Shown: positions 44,499-55,896, numbered from the stretch's first letter. The stretch: 64,000 nucleotides of DNA from Exiguobacterium indicum HHS 31 (GCF_001939065.1 NZ_MPSZ01000001.1:1302001-1366000); one strand, 5' to 3'. Numbers and translations: made by a program. The notes: generated by a model from the letters alone, not told the origin.

Positions 44499-45986
44499 GT
44501 GCAAACAAAAAGCTTAACACAGCTCGATACACCTTTATTCGATGCGCTACTCGCGCATGCGAAACGTCAACCAATTCAATTTCATATTCCCGGTCATAAA
44601 AATGGTCAGGGAATGGATCCAGCCTTTCGATCGTTCATCGGTCAGAATGCGCTCGATATCGATTTAATCAATATCGCTCCCCTTGATGATCTCCATCATC
44701 CAAAGGCAATCATTAAGGAAGCTCATCAATTGGCAGCTCAAGCCTTCCACGCCGACGAAACGTTCTTTTCCGTACAAGGAACTTCAACGGCAATCATGGC
44801 GATGATCATGAGTGTCGTCGGACCTGATGATAAAATTCTCGTTCCTCGGAACGTGCATAAATCGGTGATGTCAGCTATCGTTCTTTCTGGTGCGCATCCG
44901 ATTTTCATTCACCCTGAATTCGATGAGACATTCGGAATCGCGCACGGCATCACACCAAGCGCGGTAGAACGTGCCCTTGCACTTCATCCCGATACAAAAG
45001 CAGTACTCGTCATCAACCCGACCTATTTCGGCGTTGCTGGTGACTTAGAAAGCATCGTCAAGCTTTCCCATAGTAAAGGTATTCCGGTACTCGTCGACGA
45101 AGCACACGGCGTCCATATTGCCTTCCACGAAGATATGCCGTTGTCTGCGATGCAAGCAGGAGCTGATCTTGCCGCAACCAGCGTGCATAAACTCGGTGGC
45201 TCACTTACAGGAAGCTCTGTCCTGAACGTTCGTCGCGGACTTGTCTCTCCAGATAAAGTTCAAGCAGTGCTCTCGATGTTGACGACGACATCGACATCTT
45301 ACCTGTTGCTCGCTTCTCTTGACTGCGCTCGGCGTCATCTTGCGATCAACGGTGAAGCGATGAATCGTCGGGCACTTGAACTTGCGACACGGATGCGCTT
45401 TGGATTAGCGAAGCTTCCTTATCTCGCTGTTTTCGGTGAATCCGATCTTCATTCGAGTGCGACGTTCGCCTTTGATCCAACGAAAGTGCTTGTTTCCGTC
45501 AAAGGGCTTGGCATTTCTGGTCACCTCGTCGAAGAGTTCTTACGTGAAGAACACCGGATCGAAGTTGAACTTTCTGATTTGAACAACATTCTCGTCATCA
45601 TCACGTCTGGCGACTCAGAAGAGACGATTGATGCCTTTTTACATGCGATGTCATTACTTGTCGCACGTTATCAAAATAATGCCGCCGAGACGACTGATCA
45701 TTCGATTGTTCTTCCAGACATCCCAGCGCTCGCTCTCAGTCCTCGTGATGCATTCTATGAAGAGACAGAGACGATTCCGTTGATCGATGCGGTTGGGCGG
45801 ATTTCGGCTGAATTCATGATGGTATATCCACCTGGTATTCCTATCTTCATCCCAGGCGAAATGATCACGGCAGACAACCTTGCCTATATTAAAGAAAACA
45901 TCGAAGCCGGTCTTCCGGTTCAAGGTCTTGAAGATCATTCGCTTGAGACGATCAAAGTCATTCAACAATCGAATGCGATTCGGTGA
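44499..45986 (+). CDS. speA: Orn/Lys/Arg decarboxylase, probably arginine decarboxylase SpeA
   Basis: The 495-aa protein is a PLP enzyme of the ornithine/lysine/arginine decarboxylase family. The PLP Lys lies in AATSVHKLGGSLTGSS (about residue 230), preceded by VLVDEAHGVHIAFH. The N-terminus has PIQFHIPGHKNGQG. The C-terminal domain ends with PPGIPIFIPGEMI. In B. subtilis the gene next to yktA is speA (agmatine production for spermidine), so arginine is the likely substrate, but lysine or ornithine cannot be excluded by sequence alone. GTG at 44499 has AAGGGGGG 7 nt upstream. Confidence 0.88.
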   Translation: MQTKSLTQLDTPLFDALLAHAKRQPIQFHIPGHKNGQGMDPAFRSFIGQNALDIDLINIAPLDDLHHPKAIIKEAHQLAAQAFHADETFFSVQGTSTAIMAMIMSVVGPDDKILVPRNVHKSVMSAIVLSGAHPIFIHPEFDETFGIAHGITPSAVERALALHPDTKAVLVINPTYFGVAGDLESIVKLSHSKGIPVLVDEAHGVHIAFHEDMPLSAMQAGADLAATSVHKLGGSLTGSSVLNVRRGLVSPDKVQAVLSMLTTTSTSYLLLASLDCARRHLAINGEAMNRRALELATRMRFGLAKLPYLAVFGESDLHSSATFAFDPTKVLVSVKGLGISGHLVEEFLREEHRIEVELSDLNNILVIITSGDSEETIDAFLHAMSLLVARYQNNAAETTDHSIVLPDIPALALSPRDAFYEETETIPLIDAVGRISAEFMMVYPPGIPIFIPGEMITADNLAYIKENIEAGLPVQGLEDHSLETIKVIQQSNAIR

Positions 45987-45995
45987 AGACAAGAT

Positions 45996-46036
45996 AAAGC
46001 AGTAATCCTTAGTTAATGAGGATTACTGCTTTTTTT
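45996..46036. terminator. Terminator of speA, shared with the DUF3055 gene
   Basis: AAAGCAGTAATCCT pairs with AGGATTACTGCTTT (14 bp), followed by a T-run. Confidence 0.92.
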
Positions 46037-46042
46037 GTCATT

Positions 46043-46348
46043 TCATTCTGCGTACTCATCGTTTGGTGAACAAGGAATGAATGCTGCGAGTGCTTCACCG
46101 ATTACTTCGACATCCTCTCGTTCAATCGCAAATGTACGAATTAAGACATCTCCATTCAACACATCCTGTTGATCGAGTAACGCTGACTGACCACCGGTTA
46201 AACTGACGACAAGTACTTTCCCGAAGAATTGTCCCGTACAGACGACAGCAAAATCATAGCGGGCGAGTGCGGTCGTCCAGCCGACAAAACGAACCTTATC
46301 CATTTCCGATACGTAATACAGCTCCTCTAAGGTAGTCACGGATTCCAT
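46043..46348 (-). CDS. DUF3055 family protein
   Basis: The 101-aa protein resembles DUF3055 in Bacillales. The pattern KVRFVGWTTALARYDFAVV, FFGKVLVVSLTGGQSALLDQQD and a C-terminal acidic segment is shared. Function unknown. ATG at 46348 follows GGGTGGA; upstream codons lie in the pdhD terminator region. Confidence 0.75.
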   Translation of the reverse strand: MESVTTLEELYYVSEMDKVRFVGWTTALARYDFAVVCTGQFFGKVLVVSLTGGQSALLDQQDVLNGDVLIRTFAIEREDVEVIGEALAAFIPCSPNDEYAE

Positions 46349-46407
46349 GTGCGTCCACCCTCTCCGATTTTTACTTTTTCTTTTCCTTTTTTGTATCAAG
46401 ACCAAAC

Positions 46408-46454
46408 AAAAAAACACCTCATACACGGTCGGCTCCCCGTGTATGAGGTGTTTC
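46408..46454 (-). terminator. Terminator of pdhABCD
   Basis: AAACACCTCATACACG pairs with CGTGTATGAGGTGTTT (16 bp); the minus strand ends in TTTTTTT. It lies just after pdhD. Confidence 0.94.
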
Positions 46455-46458
46455 GATA

Positions 46459-47871
46459 TTATTTAATGATGTGGATTGGGCTACCGATTGCAACTTCAGC
46501 AGTTTCCATTGCGATTTCACCGAGTGATGGGTGTGCATGGATTGTGAGTGCGATATCTTCAGCTGTCATACCAGACTCGATTGCGAGTCCCATTTCAGCG
46601 ATCATATCAGATGCGCCTGTACCAGCGATTTGCGCGCCGATCAAGAGACCATCTGATTTACGAGTGATCATTTTCAAGAAGCCGTCTGGCTCGTTGAGTG
46701 CAAGTGCACGACCATTCGCAGCGTAAGGGAATTTAGACGCGATGTAATCGAGTCCTTCTTCTTTCGCTTGTGCTTCCGTGTAACCGACTGTAGCGAGTTC
46801 TGGATCTGTGAAGACGACCGCTGGAATCGCGCTGTAGTCGAGGTATGCAGGGTGTCCTGCAGCTGCTTCAGCAGCAATTTTAGCTTCGAATGAAGCTTTG
46901 TGTGCAAGTGGTGGTCCTGGAACGATATCACCGATTGCGTAGATGTTTTCGTTTGAAGTACGGCACTGATCGTCGATTTCGACAAGACCACGGTCGCTGA
47001 CTTTGACTTCTGCCATTTCAAGACCAAGATCACCAGTGTTCGGACGGCGACCGACAGTGACGAGGACGTAGTCCGCTTCAACTGTTTGTGCTTCACCGTT
47101 GACTTCGAATGTTACTTTAACGCCATCTTCCGACTCTTCCACACTTTGAGCAAGTGCTTCGTTGTGGATTGTGATGTTACCTTTTTGTTTGAGCTTTTTC
47201 TTAACGACTTGCGTCATAGCAGGCTCGAAACCAGAAAGGATGTCTTTTGTTCCTTCAAGAATGACGACTTCTGTATCGAAGTTCGCATACGCTGTACCAA
47301 GCTCCATCCCGATATATCCACCACCGATGACGATGAGTTTTTTCGGGATTTCAGGAAGGTTCAATGCGCCTGTTGAAGAAAGAACGCGTTTTGACCATTT
47401 GAAAGCTGGAAGTTCGATTGGAGTCGAACCTGTCGCGATGATACATTTCTTGAATTTGTAAGGAGTCGAAGAATCTTCGTTGATGATACGGACTGTATCT
47501 TCTGATTGGAAGTAAGCTTCCCCAACGACAGTCTCGACTTTGTTCCCTTTAAGAAGACCACTAACGCCGCCAGTCAATTTGTTGACGACAGATTGTTTCC
47601 AAGATTGAACTTTCGAGAAATCGACAGTTGCATTCTCAGAAGTGATCCCCATATCGCTTGAACCTTTAGCATGCTGGAAGTTATGACCTGCAGTGATCAA
47701 GGCTTTTGATGGGATACATCCAACGTTTAAGCAAACACCACCGACGTTTTCACGTTCAACGATTGTTACTTTCATACCGAGTTGCGCGCCGCGGATTGCA
47801 GCAACGTAACCACCAGGGCCAGCCCCGATTACGAGTAAATCTGTTTCTTGTGCGAATTCACCTACTACCAT
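46459..47871 (-). CDS. pdhD: Dihydrolipoyl dehydrogenase (E3)
   Basis: E3 reoxidises lipoamide with NAD+. The 470-aa flavoprotein has FAD loop [19 protein letters not shown], the redox disulfide [15 protein letters not shown], an NAD loop [15 protein letters not shown] and the catalytic HAHPSLGEI near the C-terminus. It is the last gene of the pdh operon and probably also serves other 2-oxoacid complexes. Confidence 0.97.
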   Translation of the reverse strand: MVVGEFAQETDLLVIGAGPGGYVAAIRGAQLGMKVTIVERENVGGVCLNVGCIPSKALITAGHNFQHAKGSSDMGITSENATVDFSKVQSWKQSVVNKLTGGVSGLLKGNKVETVVGEAYFQSEDTVRIINEDSSTPYKFKKCIIATGSTPIELPAFKWSKRVLSSTGALNLPEIPKKLIVIGGGYIGMELGTAYANFDTEVVILEGTKDILSGFEPAMTQVVKKKLKQKGNITIHNEALAQSVEESEDGVKVTFEVNGEAQTVEADYVLVTVGRRPNTGDLGLEMAEVKVSDRGLVEIDDQCRTSNENIYAIGDIVPGPPLAHKASFEAKIAAEAAAGHPAYLDYSAIPAVVFTDPELATVGYTEAQAKEEGLDYIASKFPYAANGRALALNEPDGFLKMITRKSDGLLIGAQIAGTGASDMIAEMGLAIESGMTAEDIALTIHAHPSLGEIAMETAEVAIGSPIHIIK

Positions 47872-47874
47872 TGC

Positions 47875-49167
47875 TTATCCCTCCATGATGAGAAGTTGTG
47901 GGTCGTTCAATAGGCGTTTAACTAAGTTAAGCGCGTTTTGTGCAGTTGCACCATCGATGAGACGGTGGTCGAAGCTGAATGAAAGTGCAAGAACTGGTGC
48001 AGCAACGATTTCGCCGTTTTTAACGACTGCTTTTTCAGCGATACGGCCGATACCGAGGATTGCAACTTCTGGGTGGTTGATGACTGGTGTGAACCACTGA
48101 CCGCCAGCAGAACCGATGTTAGTGATCGTGATTGATCCGCCTTTCATCTCTTCGCCAGAAAGTTTACCTTCGCGTGCTTTACCAGCAAGGTCGTTGATGT
48201 CGTCAGCGAGTGAGAAGATCGATTTACGATCTGCATCTTTAACGACTGGTACGACAAGACCGTTGTCTGTATCTGCAGCGATACCGATGTTGAAGTAGTT
48301 TTTGTAGACGATTTCTTCGTTTACATCGTCGATTGATGCGTTGATTGCTGGGTATTTTTTAGCAGCAGCAGTCAATGCTTTTACGACGAACGGAAGGTAA
48401 GTCAATTTCGTACCTTGAGCAGCCGCAACTTCTTTGAAGTTTTTACGGAGTGCTACGAGGTTCGTAACATCGACTTCGTCCATGAGTGTTACGTGTGGAG
48501 CTGTATGTTTCGAGTTAACCATTGCTTTCGAAATCGCTTTACGGATTCCTTTGATTTTCTCGCGTGTTTCAAGTTCAGGTTGAGCAGCAACGTATGGCTT
48601 AACTTCTGTTTTTGGTGCAGAAGCAGCTGCAGCTGGTGCTTTTTCTTCTGTTGCTGGTGCTTCAGAAGTTTGACCACCGTTTGCGAATGCATCGATGTCT
48701 TCTTTGACGACACGACCGTTGTCTCCAGAACCTTGGACTTCACGGATGTCGACACCTTTTTCACGTGCATATTTACGGACAGATGGCATCGCGATGACGC
48801 GTTCTGATTTATGGATTTGAACCTCGTTTGGTTTGTCTTCCACTTTTTGATCCGTATCTTGAACGTCTTTTGCGTTGTCTTCAGCTTTTGGTTGCTCTGC
48901 TTCTTCAGAAGGAGCAGAACCTTCGCCTTCGACTTCGAAAGTGATGAGGACGTCGCCAACGACAGCTACGACACCTTCGTCAACTTTTACTTCTTTAACA
49001 GTACCATCAACTGGTGATGGGATTTCAACGACTGCTTTATCGTTTTGTACTTCAAGAAGAACGTCGTCTTCCTTGACAGTGTCGCCCGCTTTTACGAACC
49101 ACTTTACGATTTCACCTTCATGAATACCCTCACCGATATCCGGCAATTTGAATTCAAATAAACCCAT
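47875..49167 (-). CDS. pdhC: Pyruvate dehydrogenase E2, dihydrolipoyl acetyltransferase
   Basis: E2 is the core acetyltransferase of the complex. The 430-aa protein has one N-terminal lipoyl domain (Lys in [14 protein letters not shown], about residue 43) and an acidic linker. A subunit-binding domain ([20 protein letters not shown]), an Ala-rich linker and a catalytic domain ending in [14 protein letters not shown] follow. Having one lipoyl domain fits Gram-positive E2. Confidence 0.97.
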   Translation of the reverse strand: MGLFEFKLPDIGEGIHEGEIVKWFVKAGDTVKEDDVLLEVQNDKAVVEIPSPVDGTVKEVKVDEGVVAVVGDVLITFEVEGEGSAPSEEAEQPKAEDNAKDVQDTDQKVEDKPNEVQIHKSERVIAMPSVRKYAREKGVDIREVQGSGDNGRVVKEDIDAFANGGQTSEAPATEEKAPAAAASAPKTEVKPYVAAQPELETREKIKGIRKAISKAMVNSKHTAPHVTLMDEVDVTNLVALRKNFKEVAAAQGTKLTYLPFVVKALTAAAKKYPAINASIDDVNEEIVYKNYFNIGIAADTDNGLVVPVVKDADRKSIFSLADDINDLAGKAREGKLSGEEMKGGSITITNIGSAGGQWFTPVINHPEVAILGIGRIAEKAVVKNGEIVAAPVLALSFSFDHRLIDGATAQNALNLVKRLLNDPQLLIMEG

Positions 49168-49215
49168 TTGAATATGCCTCCTTTTAGTTCACTCTTCTAG
49201 TCGATTGTTATCTGT

Positions 49216-49260
49216 AAAAACGGAAGCAAGGAGAGAATGAACCCCTCTCCTTATTTTCCG
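49216..49260 (-). terminator. Intra-operon hairpin between pdhB and pdhC
   Basis: On the minus strand CGGAA-AGGAGAG pairs with CTCTCCT-TTCCG, followed by TTTTTA. It looks like a partial terminator that could lower pdhCD relative to pdhAB. Confidence 0.55.
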
Positions 49261-49268
49261 AAATGCTC

Positions 49269-50246
49269 TTAGAAATTGTAGACAGTTTTGACTTTCTCAA
49301 CGATATCTTTGTGATCTGGGATCCAGACGTCTTCACCTTGTGCGAATGGGAAGATTGTATCTGGAGCAGCAACACGAAGAATTGGCGCTTCGAGGTCAAG
49401 GATTGCACGTTCTTGGATTTCAGTTGCAACCATTGCAGCGATACCCGCTTGTTTTTGTGCTTCTTGAACGACGACGACACGGTTTGTTTTCTTGACAGAA
49501 GCAAGAATCGTATCGATGTCGATTGGGCTGATTGTCATCAAGTCGATGATTTCGACGCTGATGTTTTCTTTTTCGAGCTCTTCAGCTGCTTTAAGTGAAG
49601 CGTGTACCATCGCACCGTAAGTGACGATTGTTACGTCTGTACCTTCACGTTTAACATCAGCTTTTCCGAGTTCGATCGTGTAATCGCCCTCTGGCACTTC
49701 ACCGCGGAATGAACGGTAGAGTTTCATGTGCTCGAGGAATACGACTGGGTCGTTGTCGCGGATTGACGCGATCAAAAGACCTTTTGCATCGTAAGGTGTT
49801 GAAGGAATGACAACTTTAAGTCCTGGTGACTGAGCCATGAGTCCTTCGAGGTTATCTGCGTGAAGTTCCGGTGTTTTAACACCGCCACCGAATGGTGAAC
49901 GGATTGTAACAGGTGCACTGTATGTGCCGCCTGAACGGTAACGGAGACGCGCAAGTTGTGCTGCGACTGAATCGAATACTTCGAATACGAATCCGAAGAA
50001 TTGGATTTCCATGATTGGACGGAATCCTGTCAGACTGAATCCGACAGCAAGACCACCAATACCTGATTCTGCAAGTGGTGTATCGAAGACGCGGTCTTCG
50101 CCGAGCTCATCTTGAAGACCTTCTGTCGCACGGAATACCCCACCGTTTTTACCGACGTCTTCACCGAACAAGAGAACTTGTTCGTCGCGTTTCATCTCGA
50201 CGCGCATTGCGTCAGTGATCGCTTGGATCATCGTCATTTGTGCCAT
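49269..50246 (-). CDS. pdhB: Pyruvate dehydrogenase E1 component, beta subunit
   Basis: E1 beta forms the alpha2-beta2 TPP enzyme with PdhA. The 325-aa product has [19 protein letters not shown] near the start, the FIEIQFFGF-like region ([13 protein letters not shown]), [19 protein letters not shown] and [14 protein letters not shown]. It is coupled to pdhA with a 3-bp gap. Confidence 0.97.
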   Translation of the reverse strand: MAQMTMIQAITDAMRVEMKRDEQVLLFGEDVGKNGGVFRATEGLQDELGEDRVFDTPLAESGIGGLAVGFSLTGFRPIMEIQFFGFVFEVFDSVAAQLARLRYRSGGTYSAPVTIRSPFGGGVKTPELHADNLEGLMAQSPGLKVVIPSTPYDAKGLLIASIRDNDPVVFLEHMKLYRSFRGEVPEGDYTIELGKADVKREGTDVTIVTYGAMVHASLKAAEELEKENISVEIIDLMTISPIDIDTILASVKKTNRVVVVQEAQKQAGIAAMVATEIQERAILDLEAPILRVAAPDTIFPFAQGEDVWIPDHKDIVEKVKTVYNF

Positions 50247-50249
50247 GGG

Positions 50250-51341
<1,092 letters not shown>

Positions 51342-51488
51342 TCATCCTTTCACTGCGTTCAGCGAAATATTCCTCTGACTGATTTGCCCACATGACAATA
51401 GTGTCCAAAAAACGAAGTCCCGTGTGACTATCCTTTGAACATGTGTCTGTGTACCTATTCAGTTGAGTAAACTGTATTATCATGAATC

Positions 51489-51504
51489 GACACGTTATAG
51501 TGTC
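51489..51504. repeat. GACAC-N6-GTGTC palindrome in the pdhA leader
   Basis: A perfect 5-bp inverted repeat with a 6-bp spacer, about 10 nt after the predicted pdhA start point. Possible operator or RNA hairpin. Confidence 0.45.
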
Positions 51505-51515
51505 TTGTTCATTAC

Positions 51516-51537
51516 GTTACAAGTATAAATCTGTAAC
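51516..51537. promoter_or_regulatory. GTTACA-N10-TGTAAC palindrome over the pdhA -10
   Basis: A perfect 6-bp inverted repeat flanks the pdhA -10 hexamer. The position favours a repressor operator; the regulator is not identified. Confidence 0.5.
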
Positions 51538-51550
51538 ACCTTAAAATCAA
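51522..51550 (-). promoter_or_regulatory. Promoter of pdhABCD
   Basis: On the minus strand TTGATT (51545-51550) and TATACT (51522-51527) are 17 bp apart. It would give a leader of about 180 nt. Confidence 0.62.
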
Positions 51551-51581
51551 AGGAAATGTTTTATTTTTTTCGCGTTTCACA

Positions 51582-51599
51582 TTGTGAATTCAATCACAA
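51582..51599. promoter_or_regulatory. Rex/Fnr-like operator upstream of pdhA
   Basis: TTGTGAATTCAATCACAA matches the Rex consensus TTGTGAA-N4-TTCACAA at 13 of 14 positions, and also contains a perfect TGTGA-N6-TCACA. It is centred about 75 bp upstream of the predicted pdhA start point. Confidence 0.62.
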
Positions 51600-51674
51600 A
51601 ACTAGAATATTCCATCTTCTGTATCATTCGATATTTTCCTACTGTGTTAGTTGTCATCATTCCCCACTTTCCTA

Positions 51675-51683
51675 TGCTATACT
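51675..51683 (+). promoter_or_regulatory. Extended -10 promoter of def
   Basis: TGC-TATACT lies 26 bp before the def ATG. The -35 is weak. Confidence 0.45.
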
Positions 51684-51709
51684 TTTTGTAGACGAAAGGA
51701 GTGTTGTTC

Positions 51710-52249
51710 ATGATCACCATGAATGAAATCGTACGCGAAGACGTTCCTGCTCTTCACGAACGGTCAGTAGAAGTGACCTTCCCTCTCAGCGATGAGGATA
51801 AGGAAACGATGCGACTCATGCGCGAGTTCCTCGCCAACAGTCAAGATGATGAAATTGCGAAGAAATACGATTTACGAAGCGGCATTGGACTTGCAGCACC
51901 ACAAATCGGTGTCAACAAGCGCATGTTCGCGATCCGCTTACCGGATGGAGATGATTTGCTGGAATTTGGTATCTATAATCCAAAAATCATCAGTCATTCC
52001 GTCGAGCAGACGTATTTAACGGGCGGCGAAGGATGTCTGTCCGTCGACCGTGAAGTCGAAGGACATGTACCGCGCTATATGCGTATTACCCTAACTGGCA
52101 TCGATCATAACGGAAATCCTGTAAAATTACGTTTAAAAGGGATGAAAGCAATCGTCTGCCAGCATGAATACGATCATCTAGATGGCGTCATGTTTTATGA
52201 TCGGATTGATAAAAAAGAACCGTTCAAGGAATACGGTCCTGCCACGTAA
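51710..52249 (+). CDS. def: Peptide deformylase
   Basis: Def removes the formyl group from nascent proteins. The 179-aa length and sequence fit type II deformylase of Gram-positives. Motif 1 is [10 protein letters not shown], motif 2 EGCLSV and motif 3 QHEYDHLDG, with the metal ligands Cys and two His. ATG at 51710 has AAAGGAG 8 nt upstream; GTG at 51701 is badly placed. Confidence 0.96.
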   Translation: MITMNEIVREDVPALHERSVEVTFPLSDEDKETMRLMREFLANSQDDEIAKKYDLRSGIGLAAPQIGVNKRMFAIRLPDGDDLLEFGIYNPKIISHSVEQTYLTGGEGCLSVDREVEGHVPRYMRITLTGIDHNGNPVKLRLKGMKAIVCQHEYDHLDGVMFYDRIDKKEPFKEYGPAT

Positions 52250-52252
52250 TAC

Positions 52253-52291
52253 AAAAATCCTCGTTTCCGTTTTCGGAGACGAGGATTTTTT
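52253..52291. terminator. Bidirectional terminator between def and rnjA
   Basis: AAATCCTCGT-TCC pairs with GGA-ACGAGGATTT around a 6-nt loop, with T-runs on both strands. Confidence 0.92.
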
Positions 52292-52294
52292 GAA

Positions 52295-53962
52295 TCAGAC
52301 TTCCATGATGATCGGCATGACCATTGGATGACGTTGTGTTTTTTCTGTTAAATACGGTGTGAGCGTATCATTGATGACTTGTTTGATGTCCGTCCATTTC
52401 GTATTACGGTTCGCAAGCGATTGATCAAGTGAACGCTTGAGAAGACGTTCAGCATCTTTAATCAAATTACCCGACTCACGCATGTAGACGAAACCACGCG
52501 AGATGATGTCCGGTCCAGAGACGAGACGATTCGTCTTCGAGTCAAGCGTCACGACGACGACGACGAGTCCCTCTTCTGAGAGAATACGGCGATCGCGTAA
52601 AACGATGTTTCCGATGTCTCCGATTCCTTTCCCGTCGACATAAACCGCATTCGCTTGAATCTTTCCAGTGATAGCGGCTGCATTCGCATCTAATGCCAGT
52701 ACTTCACCGTTATCCATGACGAAACAGTTCTCTTCCGGTACGCCAGCATCCATCGCAAGCGACATATGCTTCTTCAGCATCCGGTATTCCCCGTGAATCG
52801 GCATGAAGTATTTCGGATTCAATAGACGTAACATGAGCAACTGCTCTTGTTGACTACCGTGACCTGATGTATGGATATCATTTAGTTTACCGTACATGAC
52901 ATCTGCGCCAGCTTTGTACAGCTGATTGATCGTCTTTCCGACAGAAACGACGTTTCCTGGGATTGGTGACGAAGAGAAGATGACGAGATCATCCGGAATG
53001 ATCGAGATTTGACGATGTGTTCCGTTTGCGATACGGCTAAGTGCAGCCATTGGTTCTCCTTGTGAACCCGTACAAAGGATCGTCAACTCATTTGATTTAT
53101 AACGTTTCATCTCGTTCGGCTCGATGATCGTACCCTTCGGCGCTTTGATGAAATCAAGTTCTTGACCAATCATCATGACCTTGTCCATGCTACGTCCGAA
53201 GACGACGATTTTCCGTCCTGCTTCTACAGAAGCATTGACGACTTGTTGCAGACGATAGATGTTCGACGCAAACGTCGCGAAGATGATCCGTCCTTCCGCT
53301 TTACGGAAGATGTCTGAGATCGTTTCCCCAACGACACGTTCACTCATCGTAAACCCTTCTACTTCCGCATTCGTTGAGTCCGATAGAAGACACAATACGC
53401 CTTCTTTACCGAGTTCAGCCATTTTCGCTAGATCAGCCGGCTCTCCGACTGGCGTGAAATCGAACTTGAAGTCCCCTGTATGCACGATGTTCCCTTGTGG
53501 TGTTTTGACGACGACACCGAACGAATTCGGAATCGAGTGCGTCGTACGGAAGAACGAAATGCTTGTTTTGCGGAACTTGATGATCGAATCCTCATCGATT
53601 TCATGAAGTTCTGCATTACGAAGCAAGCCATGTTCTTCTAATTTTACTTTGATAAGTCCCATGGCGATTTTACCTGCATAGATTGGTAAATTGACTTGCT
53701 TAAGCAAGAAAGGTAATCCACCGATGTGATCCTCGTGACCGTGTGTGATGAAGACGCCTTTGACCTTATCCTTGTTCTTGATCAAGTACGTGTAATCTGG
53801 AATGACATAGTCGATTCCGAGTAATTCATCTTCTGGGAACATGACACCCGCGTCAATGACGATGATCTCATCTTGGAATTGAACGACATACGTGTTCTTC
53901 CCGATTTCCCCGAGTCCACCGAGTGCGAAAACGGCGGCCTGATGGTTTTTGACGAACTTCAT
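52295..53962 (-). CDS. rnjA: Ribonuclease J1
   Basis: RNase J1 is a 5'-3' exo/endoribonuclease central to mRNA decay and rRNA maturation in Bacilli. The 555-aa metallo-beta-lactamase fold protein has HGHEDHIGG (zinc site), [11 protein letters not shown], the beta-CASP region and the late [13 protein letters not shown]. It overlaps the rpoY stop by 4 bp, as in B. subtilis. Confidence 0.97.
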   Translation of the reverse strand: MKFVKNHQAAVFALGGLGEIGKNTYVVQFQDEIIVIDAGVMFPEDELLGIDYVIPDYTYLIKNKDKVKGVFITHGHEDHIGGLPFLLKQVNLPIYAGKIAMGLIKVKLEEHGLLRNAELHEIDEDSIIKFRKTSISFFRTTHSIPNSFGVVVKTPQGNIVHTGDFKFDFTPVGEPADLAKMAELGKEGVLCLLSDSTNAEVEGFTMSERVVGETISDIFRKAEGRIIFATFASNIYRLQQVVNASVEAGRKIVVFGRSMDKVMMIGQELDFIKAPKGTIIEPNEMKRYKSNELTILCTGSQGEPMAALSRIANGTHRQISIIPDDLVIFSSSPIPGNVVSVGKTINQLYKAGADVMYGKLNDIHTSGHGSQQEQLLMLRLLNPKYFMPIHGEYRMLKKHMSLAMDAGVPEENCFVMDNGEVLALDANAAAITGKIQANAVYVDGKGIGDIGNIVLRDRRILSEEGLVVVVVTLDSKTNRLVSGPDIISRGFVYMRESGNLIKDAERLLKRSLDQSLANRNTKWTDIKQVINDTLTPYLTEKTQRHPMVMPIIMEV

Positions 53963-54174
53963 TCGAACGTCGCAACCTTGAAATCAGGATGTTGTTGTTC
54001 GTATGTCAAAAATTCTCCGCTGACTTCGCGGATGAACTCGATGTTAATATCTTTGAGGTGGTCAATCGTTGATCGCACGTCACGAATGCTTTCCCCTTCT
54101 ACATACATTGTTTCTGTCCGTTCACGAACAGGTGCTTCCGAACGAAGCGGTTGGTAAAATACTTTAAAAATCAT
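53959..54174 (-). CDS. rpoY: RNA polymerase epsilon subunit
   Basis: RpoY (YkzG) is a small subunit of Bacillota RNA polymerase. The 71-aa product has the family block [20 protein letters not shown] and the following [17 protein letters not shown] at 54174 has AAGGAG 9 nt upstream. Its 3' end overlaps rnjA by 4 bp, a conserved link. Confidence 0.93.
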   Translation of the reverse strand: MIFKVFYQPLRSEAPVRERTETMYVEGESIRDVRSTIDHLKDINIEFIREVSGEFLTYEQQHPDFKVATFE

Positions 54175-54290
54175 GCCTAGCAACTCCTTATCAGTACATT
54201 GTTTTTTGTCCTTAGTACAGTATACACGATACATGGACTATTTTTCATCCTTATTCGGCATGTTCCCTTCCGGCAACACGCTTTTGGTTA

Positions 54291-54299
54291 TGCTATACT
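54291..54299 (+). promoter_or_regulatory. Extended -10 promoter of ykrA
   Basis: TGC-TATACT, about 48 bp before the ATG. Confidence 0.42.
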
Positions 54300-54347
54300 T
54301 TCACATGAACAGGTCATTTCGACCAATTAAAAAGAGAAGGTGAAACC

Positions 54348-55124
54348 ATGGCAAATCAGAAAGTCGTCTTTTTCGATATCGACGGAACCTTATTGCATGA
54401 TGGTCATTTTGTTCCGGAATCAACAAAACAGGCAATTCGTAAGCTTCAAGAAAATGGTGTCTATGTAGCCCTTGCAACCGGACGCGGACCTGCGATGTTG
54501 TCTGGAATCCGTGAACTACTCAACATCGATACGATTATCGGCTATAACGGGCAAATCGTCGTTCATCAAAATGAAATCATCTACAAACGTCCACAACCGA
54601 AGACGGATTTAACGCATTTAACGCAACAAGCGAAAGAAAACGGGCATACACTCGTTTATCTTGGCGAAACAAAAGGCTTCACGACGAAATCAAATGATGT
54701 TCATGTCGTCGATTCACTCGGGGAGCTTGATATGCCGTTGCCGATTCACGATGAAGAAGCATTCTTATCGCATGATGTTTTCCAAACGCTCGTCTACTGC
54801 ACAGCTGAAGAAGAGAGCGATTATGTTAAACGCTATGACGCATTTGATTTCATTCGTTGGCACCCACATGCAATGGATGTCATCAATGTCGGTTCTTCGA
54901 AAGCAGAAGGGATCAAACAATTCCTGAAATTGACGAATATTCGCCGCGAAGATACCTTTGCATTTGGTGATGCTTTAAACGATCTAGAGATGCTTCGCTA
55001 CGTCGGAACGGGTATTGCAATGGGCAACGGACTTCCAGAAACGAAAGCTGCCGCTGACTATGTCACGAAACCCATCCTTGAGGACGGTATCGCACACGGA
55101 TTAAAAGAATTCCAACTCATTTAA
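54348..55124 (+). CDS. ykrA: Cof-type HAD-IIB phosphatase YkrA
   Basis: The 258-aa HAD hydrolase has motif I FFDIDGTLL, a C2B cap domain and motif IV FGDALNDLEML. Cof-type enzymes act on sugar phosphates, pyridine nucleotides or flavins; the substrate is not known. It lies divergent from rpoY as ykrA does in B. subtilis. Confidence 0.9.
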   Translation: MANQKVVFFDIDGTLLHDGHFVPESTKQAIRKLQENGVYVALATGRGPAMLSGIRELLNIDTIIGYNGQIVVHQNEIIYKRPQPKTDLTHLTQQAKENGHTLVYLGETKGFTTKSNDVHVVDSLGELDMPLPIHDEEAFLSHDVFQTLVYCTAEEESDYVKRYDAFDFIRWHPHAMDVINVGSSKAEGIKQFLKLTNIRREDTFAFGDALNDLEMLRYVGTGIAMGNGLPETKAAADYVTKPILEDGIAHGLKEFQLI

Positions 55125-55136
55125 TTAAGTAAATGT

Positions 55137-55164
55137 AAAGCTGAGGCGCGCCTCAGCTTTTTTT
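55137..55164. terminator. Bidirectional terminator between ykrA and ktrC
   Basis: AAAGCTGAGG pairs with CCTCAGCTTT around a 4-nt CGCG loop, with a T-run. Confidence 0.92.
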
Positions 55165-55837
55165 AGTTCTTCACTTTATGAATCGCACGCTCTAGACGGT
55201 CGAGGTCCTCATTTTCACCAATGACGACGAGATAGTCCCCTTTTTCAATCATTTCGTCAGCTTGTAGAGAAATCAGAACGTTTTCTCCACGTTTAATGGC
55301 GACAACGTTCGCTCCGTATTTGCTCCGTAGATCCAGGTCAATCAATGTTTGTTTTGCCATCCGATCACTGACTTTAATTTCAACGATCGAAAATTCTTGA
55401 GATAAATCGAGATAGTCAAGAATATTGGAACTCATTAAACCATTTGCAATCCGGACTCCCATATCCCGTTCGGGGTGAACGATGAAATCTGCTCCGATTT
55501 TTCGTAATACTTTTTCGTGGTAATCGTTCGTCGCTTTGACAGTAATCGATTGTACCCCAAGCTCTTTTAAGATCAATGTCGTCAAGATGGATGCTTGAAT
55601 ATTTTCCCCGATCGCAACGATGACATGATCGAAGTTTCGGATTCCTAGACTCTTTAAGACGTTCTCATCCGTCGTATCCGCGATGACGGAATGCGTCGCA
55701 ATTCCCATGAATTCATTGACGCGCTCCTCGTCGGAGTCAATCGCTAAGACATCATAGCCATTTTTCGATAATTCACGGACAATCGAGCCACCAAAGCGCC
55801 CTAGTCCAATTACTGCAAACTCTCCATTCATTTTCAC
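55163..55837 (-). CDS. ktrC: KtrC, potassium uptake RCK regulatory subunit
   Basis: KtrC is the cytoplasmic RCK ring that gates the KtrD or KtrB potassium channel; it binds ATP/ADP and c-di-AMP in relatives. The 224-aa protein has the Rossmann loop VIGLGRFGGSIVREL, an RCK_N domain and a C-terminal RCK_C domain. It matches B. subtilis ykqB (ktrC) in position, next to ykrA and rnjA. No membrane subunit is in the window. Confidence 0.9.
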   Translation of the reverse strand: MKMNGEFAVIGLGRFGGSIVRELSKNGYDVLAIDSDEERVNEFMGIATHSVIADTTDENVLKSLGIRNFDHVIVAIGENIQASILTTLILKELGVQSITVKATNDYHEKVLRKIGADFIVHPERDMGVRIANGLMSSNILDYLDLSQEFSIVEIKVSDRMAKQTLIDLDLRSKYGANVVAIKRGENVLISLQADEMIEKGDYLVVIGENEDLDRLERAIHKVKN

Positions 55838-55896
55838 AACTCTCCTTCACAATCGCTCTTCCTTAGTAGTGTACCCGATTCAATTTAAAATTACTA

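Noticed and set aside
55137-55164. GGCGCGCC restriction-like palindrome as a special element
   Set aside because: It is just the loop-proximal part of the ykrA/ktrC terminator.
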